Assembly (NCBI GenBank): GCA_904396155.1
Contig: CAJFOI010000022.1
Location: 1 to 64,000, forward strand
Reading direction: 5' to 3'
Origin: Candidatus Avispirillum faecium
GTDB taxonomy: Bacteria; Bacillota; Clostridia; Oscillospirales; CAG-272
Length of the DNA: 64,000 nt
Position numbers and translations under genes: made by a program. The notes under the pieces are model-generated. The model was not told the DNA's origin, did no database searches, and was given only the letters and a program-made list of their open reading frames with translations. Below, piece by piece: positions 16,773 to 24,086 of the stretch; the stretch's first letter is position 1; every line of letters starts with the position of its first letter.

Positions 16773-17282
16773 ATGGACGATTTACAGAAATGGCTTCATG
16801 GAATCCGAGACGGCGATATAACAGCATTTGAAGCCTTATATCATGAAATGAAAATCCCCTTGTTTACCATTATTTTGCGTATTACACGGGAGAGGGACCT
16901 TTCTGAAGACATCCTGCAGGAGCTGTTTTTAAAGCTGTATGTATCGCCGCCTGTGCCCCAGGGGAATTCCCGCGCGTATTTGTGCCGGATGGCACACAAT
17001 CTGGCGCTGGACGGCTTGCGAAAAACAAAGCCCCATGACGATTTGGAGCTGGCCGAAAGGACAGTATCTCATCAGGCGGGCGACATGGACCAAAGGATGG
17101 ATATCGAAGCGGCAATCAAAGCATTGCCCGCACGGGAGCTGGAAATAGTAACGATGCATGTCAATGGGGATTTGAAATTTCGGGAAATTGCAAATATTAT
17201 GGAGCTTCCCATGGGGACGGTGTTATGGGCTTATAGAAAGGCCATCAAACAATTACAACGTATTTTAGGAGGAAAAGAATGA
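16773..17282 (+). CDS. ECF-family RNA polymerase sigma factor (169 aa)
   Basis: Second small sigma-70 factor. Region 2 shows RERDLSEDILQELFLKLYVSP, region 4 shows LKFREIANIMELPMGTVLWAYRKAI. A weak ribosome site (GAAAGG) lies about 10 bp before the ATG. It shares little sequence with the sigma factor at 13992, so the two are separate regulators. Its stop overlaps the start of the downstream membrane protein, which probably controls it. Confidence 0.9.
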   Translation: MDDLQKWLHGIRDGDITAFEALYHEMKIPLFTIILRITRERDLSEDILQELFLKLYVSPPVPQGNSRAYLCRMAHNLALDGLRKTKPHDDLELAERTVSHQAGDMDQRMDIEAAIKALPARELEIVTMHVNGDLKFREIANIMELPMGTVLWAYRKAIKQLQRILGGKE

Positions 17283-18193
17283 AACGTTTTATGAAGCGCA
17301 TGGGTTTTCTTATGGTACTTGTCCTGTTGTCAACATTATATATTTTTTCAATTGGAGTGAGCGCCATGGATGTGAATGAGTTTTTGATTGAAAAATACGG
17401 GGAAGAATTCATGGCAAACCTGAATCAGGCGCACGAAAATGATGAAGCATTGATGGCGCTGTTTCCTAAAAATGAATCAGGAGAGCCTGTATTTCCTGAT
17501 TTTATCGGTGGGATTTATTATAACGATGATGGCAACATGGTTGTGCAATTGGTAACAGATGCCCAGACAAGTGATGTTGAACTGAGGACTGCCGTGGACA
17601 ATTTGATAGCAGAACGGAATATCATCGTTGAGTATGTAGAATTTTCACACAATGAAATAACTGCTACCATGGATACGCTGAATGCTATATATTTTTCCGA
17701 AGATAGACCGGATGCTTTCGACAATGTAGATTCTTTTGGTGAAAGTACTTCAAATAACAGAGTTGAAGTTGAGATGCGTGTTTGCAGTGGGGAGGAAATT
17801 ACCCGGTTTAAGGAAACAGTGCTCGATTCGCCGATTCTTTCCTTTGTGGAGTCATCTGGACCGTATGAGACTTATATATCGGCAAATGAGGGCGCATTGG
17901 GCATGCAGAGCGGAGGAATGACAGCAGCCGGGCAGCAGGAGCAGCATCTGAACTGGTACTGGCCTCTGGTTGTTGTTTTATGCATCGGCTTGCTGGCAGG
18001 CGCATGGTTCTTTCTGTTTCGGCGGCAGGCGCGTCCGGCTTTCGCTGGTGTAGATGCGGAAGGTGTAAGCAACGTCCACCAGGGCTCCTCGGTCAGCCAG
18101 AGGCAAATTGTTGCAGCAATCAGGAGCAGCGATTGTGTTCCCAGAGAAGACCTGCTGAAGGATATCCTTGAAAAAATAAAGAAGCAGCATTGA
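17279..18193 (+). CDS. Exported membrane protein, putative partner of the ECF sigma factor (304 aa)
   Basis: Hydrophobic N-terminal segment (MGFLMVLVLLSTLYIFSIGV, signal or anchor), ~200-residue extracytoplasmic part, then a second membrane helix (WPLVVVLCIGLLAGAWFFLF) and a basic cytoplasmic tail of about 60 residues. Translationally coupled to the sigma factor (ATGA overlap). Topology differs from a classical anti-sigma factor because the inside tail is C-terminal. It may be a sensor or an envelope protein under that sigma factor. No family recognised. Confidence 0.65.
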   Translation: MKRFMKRMGFLMVLVLLSTLYIFSIGVSAMDVNEFLIEKYGEEFMANLNQAHENDEALMALFPKNESGEPVFPDFIGGIYYNDDGNMVVQLVTDAQTSDVELRTAVDNLIAERNIIVEYVEFSHNEITATMDTLNAIYFSEDRPDAFDNVDSFGESTSNNRVEVEMRVCSGEEITRFKETVLDSPILSFVESSGPYETYISANEGALGMQSGGMTAAGQQEQHLNWYWPLVVVLCIGLLAGAWFFLFRRQARPAFAGVDAEGVSNVHQGSSVSQRQIVAAIRSSDCVPREDLLKDILEKIKKQH

Positions 18194-18238
18194 TATGCTT
18201 TGTTCGAGGTTTCATTTTGCATGAATAATGCATTCGGA

Positions 18239-18273
18239 AACAGCCGCTTATCCTTTGGTAAGCGGCTGTTTTT
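18239..18273 (+). terminator. Terminator after second ECF module
   Basis: A 12-bp perfect stem AACAGCCGCTTA / TAAGCGGCTGTT (18239–18250 with 18259–18270), an 8-nt loop and a T-run. Confidence 0.88.
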
Positions 18274-18283
18274 ATACAAACCA

Positions 18284-18500
18284 AAGCCTCCCCTGGGAGG
18301 GGGCTGCGCAGCAGACCCGGGGGTGGTGGCTCGCTGTAAGCGAGACGGAGGGGTTGTATAGGAAACAATCCCTCAGTCAACTTCGTTGACAGCTCCCTTT
18401 ACACAAGGGAGCCTTTTTATTGTAAGCCTCCCCTGTGGTGCAGCTCCGCGGGAGATACTGGGGTGGTGGCGGCTCTGCCGCCGGAGGGGTTGTTGTAACG
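18284..18500. repeat. Palindromic intergenic repeat (diverged copies 3a and 3b)
   Basis: CCTCCCC…GGAGGGGTTGT blocks with internal hairpins (GGCTCGCTGTAAGCGAG; GGCGGCTCTGCCGCC; TCAACTTCGTTGA). Same architecture as the units at 15468 and 16474, but with substituted hairpin arms, so a family member rather than a recent copy. Confidence 0.75.
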
Positions 18501-18654
18501 GTCAATCCTCCTGTCTTCTTATCCCTTTTTGCTCATATTGTATACACCAGCACAGAAGGATTGGGTGCAGTCGTTTTCATCTATTCAATGGATAGAGGCG
18601 TTAAAATTACAATAGAAAAGATAGAAGAGGGTGGGTCGTGCAACACGTATCATT

Positions 18655-18775
18655 TCGAAAAAATGTTAAACGCGGCGGAACAATTCGCCGGTGTACAGAC
18701 AGGAGATGGAAAGCCCGCTGTACTGTTGGCACAGATCCCGGGACAGGGAAGGAAATTCAACATTTTTGCATAAGA
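18655..18775 (+). pseudogene. Remnant of a tyrosine integrase N-terminus
   Basis: The segment aligns with the first ~40 codons of the intact integrase at 56763: shared text includes GCGGAACAATTCGCC against GAGGCACGATCCGCC and a common AAGCCCGCT, and one frame still gives RWKARCTVGTDPGTGKEIQ against RWEARYTVGRDPGTGKQIQ. It is frameshifted. It then jumps directly into the sequence that lies downstream of the intact integrase (TTTTTGCATAAG), so the rest of the gene has been deleted. It is the dead recombinase of an older, related element. Confidence 0.85.
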
Positions 18776-18838
18776 AAAAGTCCTGTAAACTCAGTGTTTA
18801 CAGAACTTTTTTCTGGCAGGGGCACAAAGACTCGAACT
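18763..18838. other. Left attachment-site repeat (att, includes tRNA-Trp 3' end)
   Basis: 75 of 76 bases match 58022–58097. The shared segment contains a bidirectional terminator-like hairpin and, at 18814–18838, the last 25 bp of tRNA-Trp including encoded CCA (minus-strand sense). Similarity stops abruptly at 18839. This is the expected footprint of an element integrated into the tRNA 3' end. Confidence 0.88.
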
Positions 18839-18948
18839 ATATAAGGCGGTTTTTATGCTTCCGTATAATTTTCGAAAATTCCTTAAAATATAAGGGTTTC
18901 GGGATTTTATCGAGATAAACTGTCCTATGTTTTTTACCTTTTATGAAG

Positions 18949-18977
18949 CTGTAAAGGGTAAAATAAAGGGTCAAAAT
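18949..18977. repeat. 29-bp identity to the integrase 3' flank
   Basis: Identical to 57990–58018, which lies just after the intact integrase gene. Here it lies to the right of the attachment repeat rather than to the left, so it is a further piece of element end sequence. The 110 bp between the two shows nothing else recognisable. Confidence 0.75.
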
Positions 18978-19019
18978 AGGTCGTCTTGGATATCTACTGT
19001 GTTTTGTAGACAGTTAAAA

Positions 19020-19190
19020 TTATATTTACTATATTTAGACAAAAGGGTGTATAGATCATAAGCATTTATACGCCCTTTTGCTTTTTTGCAAGTCAATCGT
19101 TTATATAGACATATATAGACGATTGATTTTTTATACTGTAAGAAAGGAATCAAAACGATACTTAGAACAACGAGCACGCTTTTTAACTGA
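19020..19190. repeat. Element-end repeat with two hairpins (copy 1)
   Basis: Contains AAAAGGGTGTATA…TATACGCCCTTTT, a bidirectional terminator-like hairpin, and CAATCGT…ACGATTG, a second hairpin. The same two hairpins in the same order and orientation recur at 48105–48240. No open frame is convincing in 18839–19426. Confidence 0.75.
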
Positions 19191-19210
19191 AACAGATTAC
19201 AAAAGGAATT

Positions 19211-19249
19211 TCCCAAATACTTAAAATGGTTCTTCCTTCATGCAATAGT
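19211..19249 (+). promoter_or_regulatory. Putative response-regulator promoter upstream of the recombinase
   Basis: TCCCAAATACTT (19211–19222), 21 bp, then AATAGT (19244–19249) as a weak -10 box. The same motif at the same distance from a -10 box lies upstream of agrB (20960) and of the phosphopantetheinyl transferase (24011). The upstream half-repeat seen at those two sites is not clear here, so this is the weakest of the three. Confidence 0.5.
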
Positions 19250-19426
19250 TCTATTCCAAATGTTAAACAGGATTTGTTTGTGTTTATATAGTATTTTTTT
19301 AGAAACTATAATAATGTTAGGGAGATAACAATACGTTCGTAGTAATTATCCCCTAATTGTCAGATGCTTATATTACCATAATGGGAAATAGTATGTACTA
19401 AAATGAGAAAAAGAAAGGAATACGCT

Positions 19427-20266
19427 ATGGAAAAAAGAATTACCGCCGAGTTGATAGAAGCTTATTCAAAACATCTGATTTTAGAAGAAAAGAGCAAACT
19501 TACTATAGAAAAATACTTGCGTGATATCATGACTTTCAAAATATTCATCAAAGAAGAGGTTACTAAAGAAAATGTTATTGCGTATAAACACAAACTTATA
19601 GAAGACAATTACGCTTTGAGAAGCGTTAATTCTATGCTGGCATCAATAAACAGTTTGTTTGATTTTGCAGGATGGAATGAGTGTAAGGTAAAGTCAATAA
19701 AAATACAGCAGGAGATATTCTGCGCTGAAGAAAAAGAAATCAGCAAAATGGAGTATGAACGGTTGACGGCGGCTGCAAGAAAAAAGCACAATGAACGGTT
19801 AGCGCTGCTGATACAAACGATTTGCGGCACGGGGATCCGTGTGAGCGAGCTTAAATATATAACAATAGAAGCTATTAAAAACGGGTTGGCCCAGGTGAAT
19901 TGTAAAGGAAAAAATCGCAGAATTTTTATTGTAAAAGAACTTAGGAAAAAACTTTTATCATATGCTAAAGCTAAAGGTATTATTGCCGGTCCAGTCTTTG
20001 TAACAAGAAAGGGCAAGCCGATGGACCGAACAAATATCTGGAGAGAAATGAAGCAACTATGTAAAGAGGCAAATGTTTCTTCTAAAAAAGTATTTCCTCA
20101 TAATCTCCGGCATTTGTTTGCAAGAACATTTTATAAAATAGAAAAGGATATCGCAAAGCTTGCGGATATCCTTGGACACAGCAGTATAAACACAACAAGA
20201 ATTTATATTGTATCAACAGGTTTTGAACACCAAAAGAGAATGGAAAGTATGAAGTTAATTTTATAA
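19427..20266 (+). CDS. Tyrosine recombinase, probable DNA invertase (279 aa)
   Basis: Phage-integrase-family recombinase. An N-terminal SAM-like core-binding domain (to about residue 100) precedes the catalytic domain, where R (GTGIRVSEL), K (NCKGKNRR), HNLRH, LGHSS and the nucleophile Tyr (TTRIYIV) are all visible. The ATG at 19427 follows GAAAGGA; an in-frame ATG at 19403 lies before that site. Size is that of compact XerC-like recombinases. The gene ends 12 bp before a perfect 35-bp inverted repeat enclosing a promoter, so it most likely inverts that segment, as known tyrosine recombinases do at phase-variable promoters. A role in element excision is less likely because a separate integrase lies at the tRNA end. 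Confidence 0.85.
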   Translation: MEKRITAELIEAYSKHLILEEKSKLTIEKYLRDIMTFKIFIKEEVTKENVIAYKHKLIEDNYALRSVNSMLASINSLFDFAGWNECKVKSIKIQQEIFCAEEKEISKMEYERLTAAARKKHNERLALLIQTICGTGIRVSELKYITIEAIKNGLAQVNCKGKNRRIFIVKELRKKLLSYAKAKGIIAGPVFVTRKGKPMDRTNIWREMKQLCKEANVSSKKVFPHNLRHLFARTFYKIEKDIAKLADILGHSSINTTRIYIVSTGFEHQKRMESMKLIL

Positions 20267-20278
20267 AAAGACAAATAC

Positions 20279-20313
20279 ACAACATAATATGCATTATGCT
20301 GTAAAAATAATAT
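20279..20313. repeat. Left inverted repeat (IRL) of an invertible segment
   Basis: 35-bp sequence whose exact reverse complement is at 20509–20543. It includes the inner palindrome ATAATATGCATTAT, a likely recombinase core site. Confidence 0.92.
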
Positions 20314-20508
20314 TTGATTAATTATTTTCAGTTGATTATACCATAATAGCGATTTCTTTTCAACATAAATTTCCTATATCTATTTTAACCTTATAAGAAT
20401 AATAAGAAAAAATGGCATAACAAAAACAACTCACAGCCAGCGATCAAAAAATTTTGAGATATCTCGTCTCTTTTTTATAGCAAAGTTCGTTCGGTGAGCA
20501 TTCTTATT
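20314..20508. other. Putative invertible promoter segment (195 bp)
   Basis: Non-coding AT-rich DNA held between perfect 35-bp inverted repeats and lying immediately after a tyrosine recombinase gene. In the orientation given, its strongest promoter points left, toward the 3' end of the recombinase gene. Inversion would point it right, at the 100-aa protein and, with no intervening terminator evident, at agrBD. A much weaker rightward promoter (TTGATT, 17 bp, TATACC, 20314–20342) also exists in this orientation. Confidence 0.8.
20335..20363 (-). promoter_or_regulatory. Consensus promoter inside the invertible segment, facing left
   Basis: On the minus strand: TTGAAA (20363–20358), 17-bp spacer, TATAAT (20340–20335). 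An almost perfect sigma-A promoter with no gene in front of it in the current orientation, as expected for the OFF state of a promoter switch. Confidence 0.85.
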
Positions 20509-20543
20509 ATATTATTTTTACAGCATAATGCATATTATGTTGT
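20509..20543. repeat. Right inverted repeat (IRR) of the invertible segment
   Basis: Exact reverse complement of 20279–20313. It ends 5–20 bp before the possible starts of the next gene, so inversion would place the promoter directly upstream of that gene. Confidence 0.92.
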
Positions 20544-20562
20544 TTTCATGTGGGAGGGAAAT

Positions 20563-20865
20563 TTGGAAAACGAATTATGTAATGTTGATTACAGAAAACA
20601 TTTAGAAGAAAATCTGTCTTTAAAAGAGATTACAGCCATAAAGCAAGCTGGAAAATCAGATTTGGAAGATGGTAACTATATTCAGAATGTAAGAAGTTGG
20701 TATTCTCAATTGAAAAGTTACATTGAAAATCATCCCCCGATAAAATATGTTAAAGAGTTGAGGGTATATGAAAATGACAGCAGAATAATTGATAGTGTCG
20801 AGTATCATTATTATCAAGAAAATGAAGTTATAGATGAAGTTACACTTTGTATTATTAGATTATAG
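20563..20865 (+). CDS. Small protein of unknown function under the invertible promoter (100 aa)
   Basis: Acidic, soluble protein (MENELCNVDYRKHLEENLSL at the start), probably helical in the first half and beta-rich in the second (KYVKELRVYENDSRIIDSVE). TTG at 20563 is preferred because GGGAGGG lies at 20552–20558; an in-frame ATG at 20548 has no ribosome site. No family recognised, no signal peptide or membrane segment. It lies immediately downstream of the right inverted repeat and 180 bp before agrB with no clear terminator between, so it may be phase-variable and could influence quorum sensing. Function cannot be assigned. Confidence 0.65.
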   Translation: MENELCNVDYRKHLEENLSLKEITAIKQAGKSDLEDGNYIQNVRSWYSQLKSYIENHPPIKYVKELRVYENDSRIIDSVEYHYYQENEVIDEVTLCIIRL

Positions 20866-20939
20866 TGTATAATTCGCTCAACATCAAAACCATCGATTAT
20901 CACAAATAGTGATGTAAACGATGTATAAGCAATGCATTG

Positions 20940-20998
20940 TCCCTAAAATAAAGAGAATATCCCAAATTCTTTATTTTTCGAAATATTGGTTATATAAT
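20940..20998 (+). promoter_or_regulatory. agrB promoter with tandem operator-like repeats
   Basis: TCCCTAAAA (20940) and TCCCAAATTCTT (20960–20971) are direct half-sites 20 bp apart. Exactly 21 bp after the second is TATAAT (20993–20998), with a poor -35 (TTTATT). An activator bound over a weak -35 fits positive autoregulation by a LytTR response regulator. The same arrangement recurs at 23991–24049. Confidence 0.72.
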
Positions 20999-21045
20999 TT
21001 ATATAAATACAGGCTTTTCGACGTAAAGAATTTTGGAGTAATGTT

Positions 21046-21627
21046 ATGTTACATACTTTGTCTAACCGTATGGCTACCAGACTAGCAAATCATGGCATTA
21101 TAAACTCGGAAAGCATAGAAGTTTATGTTTATGGACTGGAGCTTGTATTCTCATTTTTCTTTTCGTCTGTGGTAATACTTTTGATTGGCATTCTTTTGTC
21201 AAGAGTATGGGAAACAATAGTTTTTCTAACGATATTTGTCTTGCTTAGAAGCTTCACTGGAGGTTATCATGCAAAGACTTTTACAAGATGCGCCATCGTA
21301 ACATTTACTACATATATTTCTGTGATTGTTCTTTCCATATTTGTTCGCTACATCCCTTTGTATGTTTATATTATGGGTGTTGTAATAGGATTTTTGATTA
21401 TAGCAATCGTTGCACCTGTTGAACATCCAAATAAGGAAATTCCACAGAACAAAAAAATAAAACATAAGATTACAAGTATGATAATATATCTTGTGTTTGT
21501 AACAGCGGGTTTGTTCTTCTATTATTATAATGTGGCAATAACGAGTTCGGTATTTTTTTCACTTGTTGCTGATATAGTTTTGTTGTTACCAAAAGAAAAT
21601 ATGAAAGGAGATTTGGGAAGTGGCTAA
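21046..21627 (+). CDS. agrB: AgrB-family membrane peptidase (193 aa)
   Basis: Integral membrane Cys endopeptidase that cuts and cyclises the AgrD peptide. The catalytic residues are H75 and C82 in LRSFTGGYHAKTFTRC, and the conserved PVEHPNK segment follows later; about five or six hydrophobic helices are visible. Length is normal. The downstream agrD start overlaps its last codons, so the two are coupled. It lies behind an operator-bearing promoter and is followed, after a terminator, by the response regulator and kinase, giving a complete quorum-sensing circuit at the membrane. Confidence 0.93.
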   Translation: MLHTLSNRMATRLANHGIINSESIEVYVYGLELVFSFFFSSVVILLIGILLSRVWETIVFLTIFVLLRSFTGGYHAKTFTRCAIVTFTTYISVIVLSIFVRYIPLYVYIMGVVIGFLIIAIVAPVEHPNKEIPQNKKIKHKITSMIIYLVFVTAGLFFYYYNVAITSSVFFSLVADIVLLLPKENMKGDLGSG

Positions 21628-21742
21628 TTTATTTGAAAAGCTTCTTGCAAACTTGGCGTTTTTCTCGGCTGCGTCTGCTGCCGGAATGGCTTCCTTTTGG
21701 AATGTATATCAGCCAAAGGAACCGAAAACCATAAGAAAGTAA
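21620..21742 (+). CDS. agrD: AgrD-type autoinducer precursor peptide, Ser-ring type (40 aa)
   Basis: GTG-started small ORF overlapping the end of agrB. It has an amphipathic leader (VANLFEKLLANLAFFSAASA), a core region and the acidic Pro-containing tail YQPKEPKTIRK typical of AgrD (compare YEPKSP in Listeria). By position the mature ring would be residues 25–29, S-F-W-N-V, ending just before YQPKEP. The residue that is normally Cys is Ser25, so the product would be a lactone rather than a thiolactone. There is no Cys anywhere in the peptide. A ribosome site (AAAGGAG, 21603–21609) sits upstream. Ring boundaries are inferred from family pattern. Confidence 0.85.
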   Translation: MANLFEKLLANLAFFSAASAAGMASFWNVYQPKEPKTIRK

Positions 21743-21747
21743 ACAAA

Positions 21748-21790
21748 AAAGCTGGGGTGCTCATAAGAGCACTTCAGCTTTTTTTTTTAA
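21748..21790 (+). terminator. Terminator after agrBD
   Basis: GC-containing hairpin (AAGCTG…GTGCTC–ATAA–GAGCAC…CAGCTT) followed by a run of ten T. It separates agrBD from the response regulator–kinase operon. Confidence 0.9.
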
Positions 21791-21836
21791 AAAGTATTAT
21801 ACATGTAACAGTTGCTTCAATGATTAAGGTTCATAT

Positions 21837-21865
21837 TTGACTTAAATTATATTTAATGTTATAAT
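21837..21865 (+). promoter_or_regulatory. Consensus sigma-A promoter for the response regulator and kinase
   Basis: TTGACT (21837–21842), 17-bp spacer, TATAAT (21860–21865). Near-consensus without the TCCCAAAT motif, so this operon is probably expressed constitutively while agrBD is activated. Confidence 0.85.
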
Positions 21866-21896
21866 TGTGTTAATAAAAACATAAGGTGTGTGCTTT

Positions 21897-22631
21897 ATGA
21901 TAAACATATTATTTTGTGATGATAATACAGAATTTCTTTCACTTTTGCATGGTTATGTTAAAAAGATAATGAAAAGTCATTTCAGAGATATTTTAATGGA
22001 TGCAGAATTATTTAGTTATGACAATGGAAAAAGTGTGATTTCCTTTGCTAAAAAATCCAGAGTTGACGTGATTTTTCTTGATATTGATATGAAAAATCTT
22101 AATGGATTTGAAGTTGCAAAGAGACTGATAGAGATAAACGATGAAACGCTGATAGTATTTGTATCGGCGTACGATCAGTTTGTTTACGATGTATTTGAAT
22201 TTTATCCGGTTGCCTTTCTCAGGAAGGGAAAAATCTGTGATGAATTGCCGAAGGTATTAAAGAGGATTTCAGAAAAGCTCAACGAGTCCAGTGAAAAACT
22301 AACGGTTTGTACAACGCAAGGGAAGGTTTTACTTAGGGAGAAAGATATTGTTTTTATACATAGCATTGGGAATTATTGTTACTATATGCTGATAAACGGT
22401 ATACAGCATTCATGCCGTGATACTTTGTCGAATATAGAGAAATCCATTATGAGTTTAAAGTTTTATAGAGTTCACGCTGCGTATATTGTAAATTTTGATC
22501 AAATACAAAGTATTGATAAACCGAACTCCGTGATAATGGGCAGAAACAATGTACCTGTGCCCATAGCACAGCGTAGGTGGACAGGCTTTAAGAAAGCATA
22601 TGCGGAATATATATCAAGGAGCTTGATATGA
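21897..22631 (+). CDS. LytTR-family response regulator, AgrA-like (244 aa)
   Basis: Receiver domain (residues 1–~125) with acidic pocket D9/D10 and phospho-acceptor D62 in VIFLDIDMKN, followed by a LytTR DNA-binding domain (about 140–244) showing LREKDIVFIHSIGNYCYY and FYRVHAAYIVNFDQI, the hallmark of the family. ATG 21897 follows AAGGTG; an in-frame GTG at 21888 overlaps that site. LytTR regulators bind tandem ~9-bp repeats about two helical turns apart, matching the sites seen before agrB and the biosynthetic operon. The stop overlaps the kinase start (ATGA). Confidence 0.93.
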   Translation: MINILFCDDNTEFLSLLHGYVKKIMKSHFRDILMDAELFSYDNGKSVISFAKKSRVDVIFLDIDMKNLNGFEVAKRLIEINDETLIVFVSAYDQFVYDVFEFYPVAFLRKGKICDELPKVLKRISEKLNESSEKLTVCTTQGKVLLREKDIVFIHSIGNYCYYMLINGIQHSCRDTLSNIEKSIMSLKFYRVHAAYIVNFDQIQSIDKPNSVIMGRNNVPVPIAQRRWTGFKKAYAEYISRSLI

Positions 22632-23935
22632 TTTGTAAGATTGCAGAGATACTGGCAACTTTTTCGGATGTTGCATTTCTAGTGTGGTTTATACCTGCTT
22701 TTCTTCACTTATCAATTAAAAATGATATTAAGCCGTTGGTGTATATTATACCCGCAGCGATGTTAGCTTTCGAATATTTGGCTGACTACTTCTTTCCGGG
22801 TTTCGATTTTATATATTTGATAGGCTCTATTGCTTTCACAGTTTTGTTTGCAATTGTGATAAATATCGGAAGAAAGTCAAAATTTAGAGCACTTCTTGCT
22901 TCCTGTATATTTATAGTTGTCCTAATATTTTCAAGCAGCTTGGTTTATACGATTTTATCGTTTATTATTGACGAAATGGATTTGATCATGCAAGGTGAAA
23001 CCAGCATTCTGAGAGTTATATATCTAACTGTTTGCCTGGCAATAAGGGTTATCATATATAAAGTGATTCTTGCTATATTTTCGTATAACGATCCATTGGA
23101 TAAGAAAAATGGCTTGTTTATCTCTTTTTATACTTTGATATCGGCTATTGGTCTGGGGATACTAATGAAGCTTGCTGTAGCAAATGAAGGAAAGAATGAA
23201 GCATATATTCTTTTGTTGCTGTTTGTTATTATTGCATCAACTGCTATTTCCTTTTTTATGATATACCAGGTGCAAATATCGCAACGTAGGGAGTATGAAT
23301 ACAAGTTTATTGCGGAGAGAGCATCTTTTGCCAAAGAAAGTGCAAAGGAAGCAAGCCTTATATGGGAAAACATTCGCAAAGTGAGGCATGAATTAAAGAA
23401 CCATTTGTCAATAGTTTCGGCAAAATTAAAATCTGGTGATGTGACAGGGTGCGGTGAATTTATTGATGGTCTAACGGAAACGGTCGATCAATTCGGAAAC
23501 ATTATCAAAACGGATAACGCCGTTATTGACTATTTGATTAATTCAAAGTTATCCGGACAAGATAAAACAAAGGTGGTTGTATCTGGGTATATTGATAATT
23601 ACACCGATATTGATGATACGGATCTAGTCTGCATTTTGGGAAATGTTATTGATAATGCTGTTGAGGCGGAACGCAATATTGAAGAATCAAAACGAAGAAT
23701 AGAACTTCATTTCATTTGTCAGAATCAGAATAGAATTATTGTGTGCAAGAATACAATTGAGACCTCTGTTTTAAAAACAAATCCTAAATTGCAAACAACC
23801 AAAAAGGATCCCCGTATGCATGGATTAGGACACAAAATCATTCAAGAAGTCGCCGAAAAGTATCATGGGTTTGTGGACTATTCTGAATCGGATGATATGT
23901 TTTGTGTGCAGATTATTTTACCTCTAAAACAATAA
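22628..23935 (+). CDS. AgrC-like sensor histidine kinase (435 aa)
   Basis: N-terminal half with about six membrane helices (sensor for the peptide), then a coiled linker and an HPK10-type kinase core. The phospho-acceptor is H254 in VRHELKNHLSIV, the N box is CILGNVIDNAVEAE, and the ATP lid includes GLGHKIIQEVAEKYHG. Length and layout match AgrC. It is translationally coupled to the regulator and closed by a terminator, so it is the receptor for the Ser-ring peptide made by the adjacent agrBD. Confidence 0.93.
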   Translation: MICKIAEILATFSDVAFLVWFIPAFLHLSIKNDIKPLVYIIPAAMLAFEYLADYFFPGFDFIYLIGSIAFTVLFAIVINIGRKSKFRALLASCIFIVVLIFSSSLVYTILSFIIDEMDLIMQGETSILRVIYLTVCLAIRVIIYKVILAIFSYNDPLDKKNGLFISFYTLISAIGLGILMKLAVANEGKNEAYILLLLFVIIASTAISFFMIYQVQISQRREYEYKFIAERASFAKESAKEASLIWENIRKVRHELKNHLSIVSAKLKSGDVTGCGEFIDGLTETVDQFGNIIKTDNAVIDYLINSKLSGQDKTKVVVSGYIDNYTDIDDTDLVCILGNVIDNAVEAERNIEESKRRIELHFICQNQNRIIVCKNTIETSVLKTNPKLQTTKKDPRMHGLGHKIIQEVAEKYHGFVDYSESDDMFCVQIILPLKQ

Positions 23936-23943
23936 TGTATATC

Positions 23944-23972
23944 AAAAAAACGCCCAATAGGGCGTTTTTTGT
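23944..23972 (+). terminator. Terminator after the histidine kinase
   Basis: AAAAACGCCC–AATA–GGGCGTTTTT symmetrical hairpin with T-run; could act in both directions. Confidence 0.9.
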
Positions 23973-23990
23973 ATTATATTGGTGCATTTA

Positions 23991-24049
23991 TCACTAAATT
24001 CTCTGCATTATCCCAAATACTTGCAATGTTATATTTTACAATATATAAT
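23991..24049 (+). promoter_or_regulatory. Promoter of the second biosynthetic operon with tandem operator-like repeats
   Basis: TCACTAAAT (23991) and TCCCAAATACTT (24011–24022) are 20 bp apart; exactly 21 bp later lies TATAAT (24044–24049), with no good -35. The layout is base-for-base equivalent to the agrB promoter, so the same response regulator probably activates both. Confidence 0.72.
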
Positions 24050-24086
24050 GCAAATAAAGTATTTATTTTGTTAGTTTTTGACAATT

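Noticed and set aside
18435..18773. Open frame running from the palindromic repeat into the integrase remnant
   Set aside because: It is a chance fusion of repeat DNA and a frameshifted integrase fragment; the true integrase frame is a different one.
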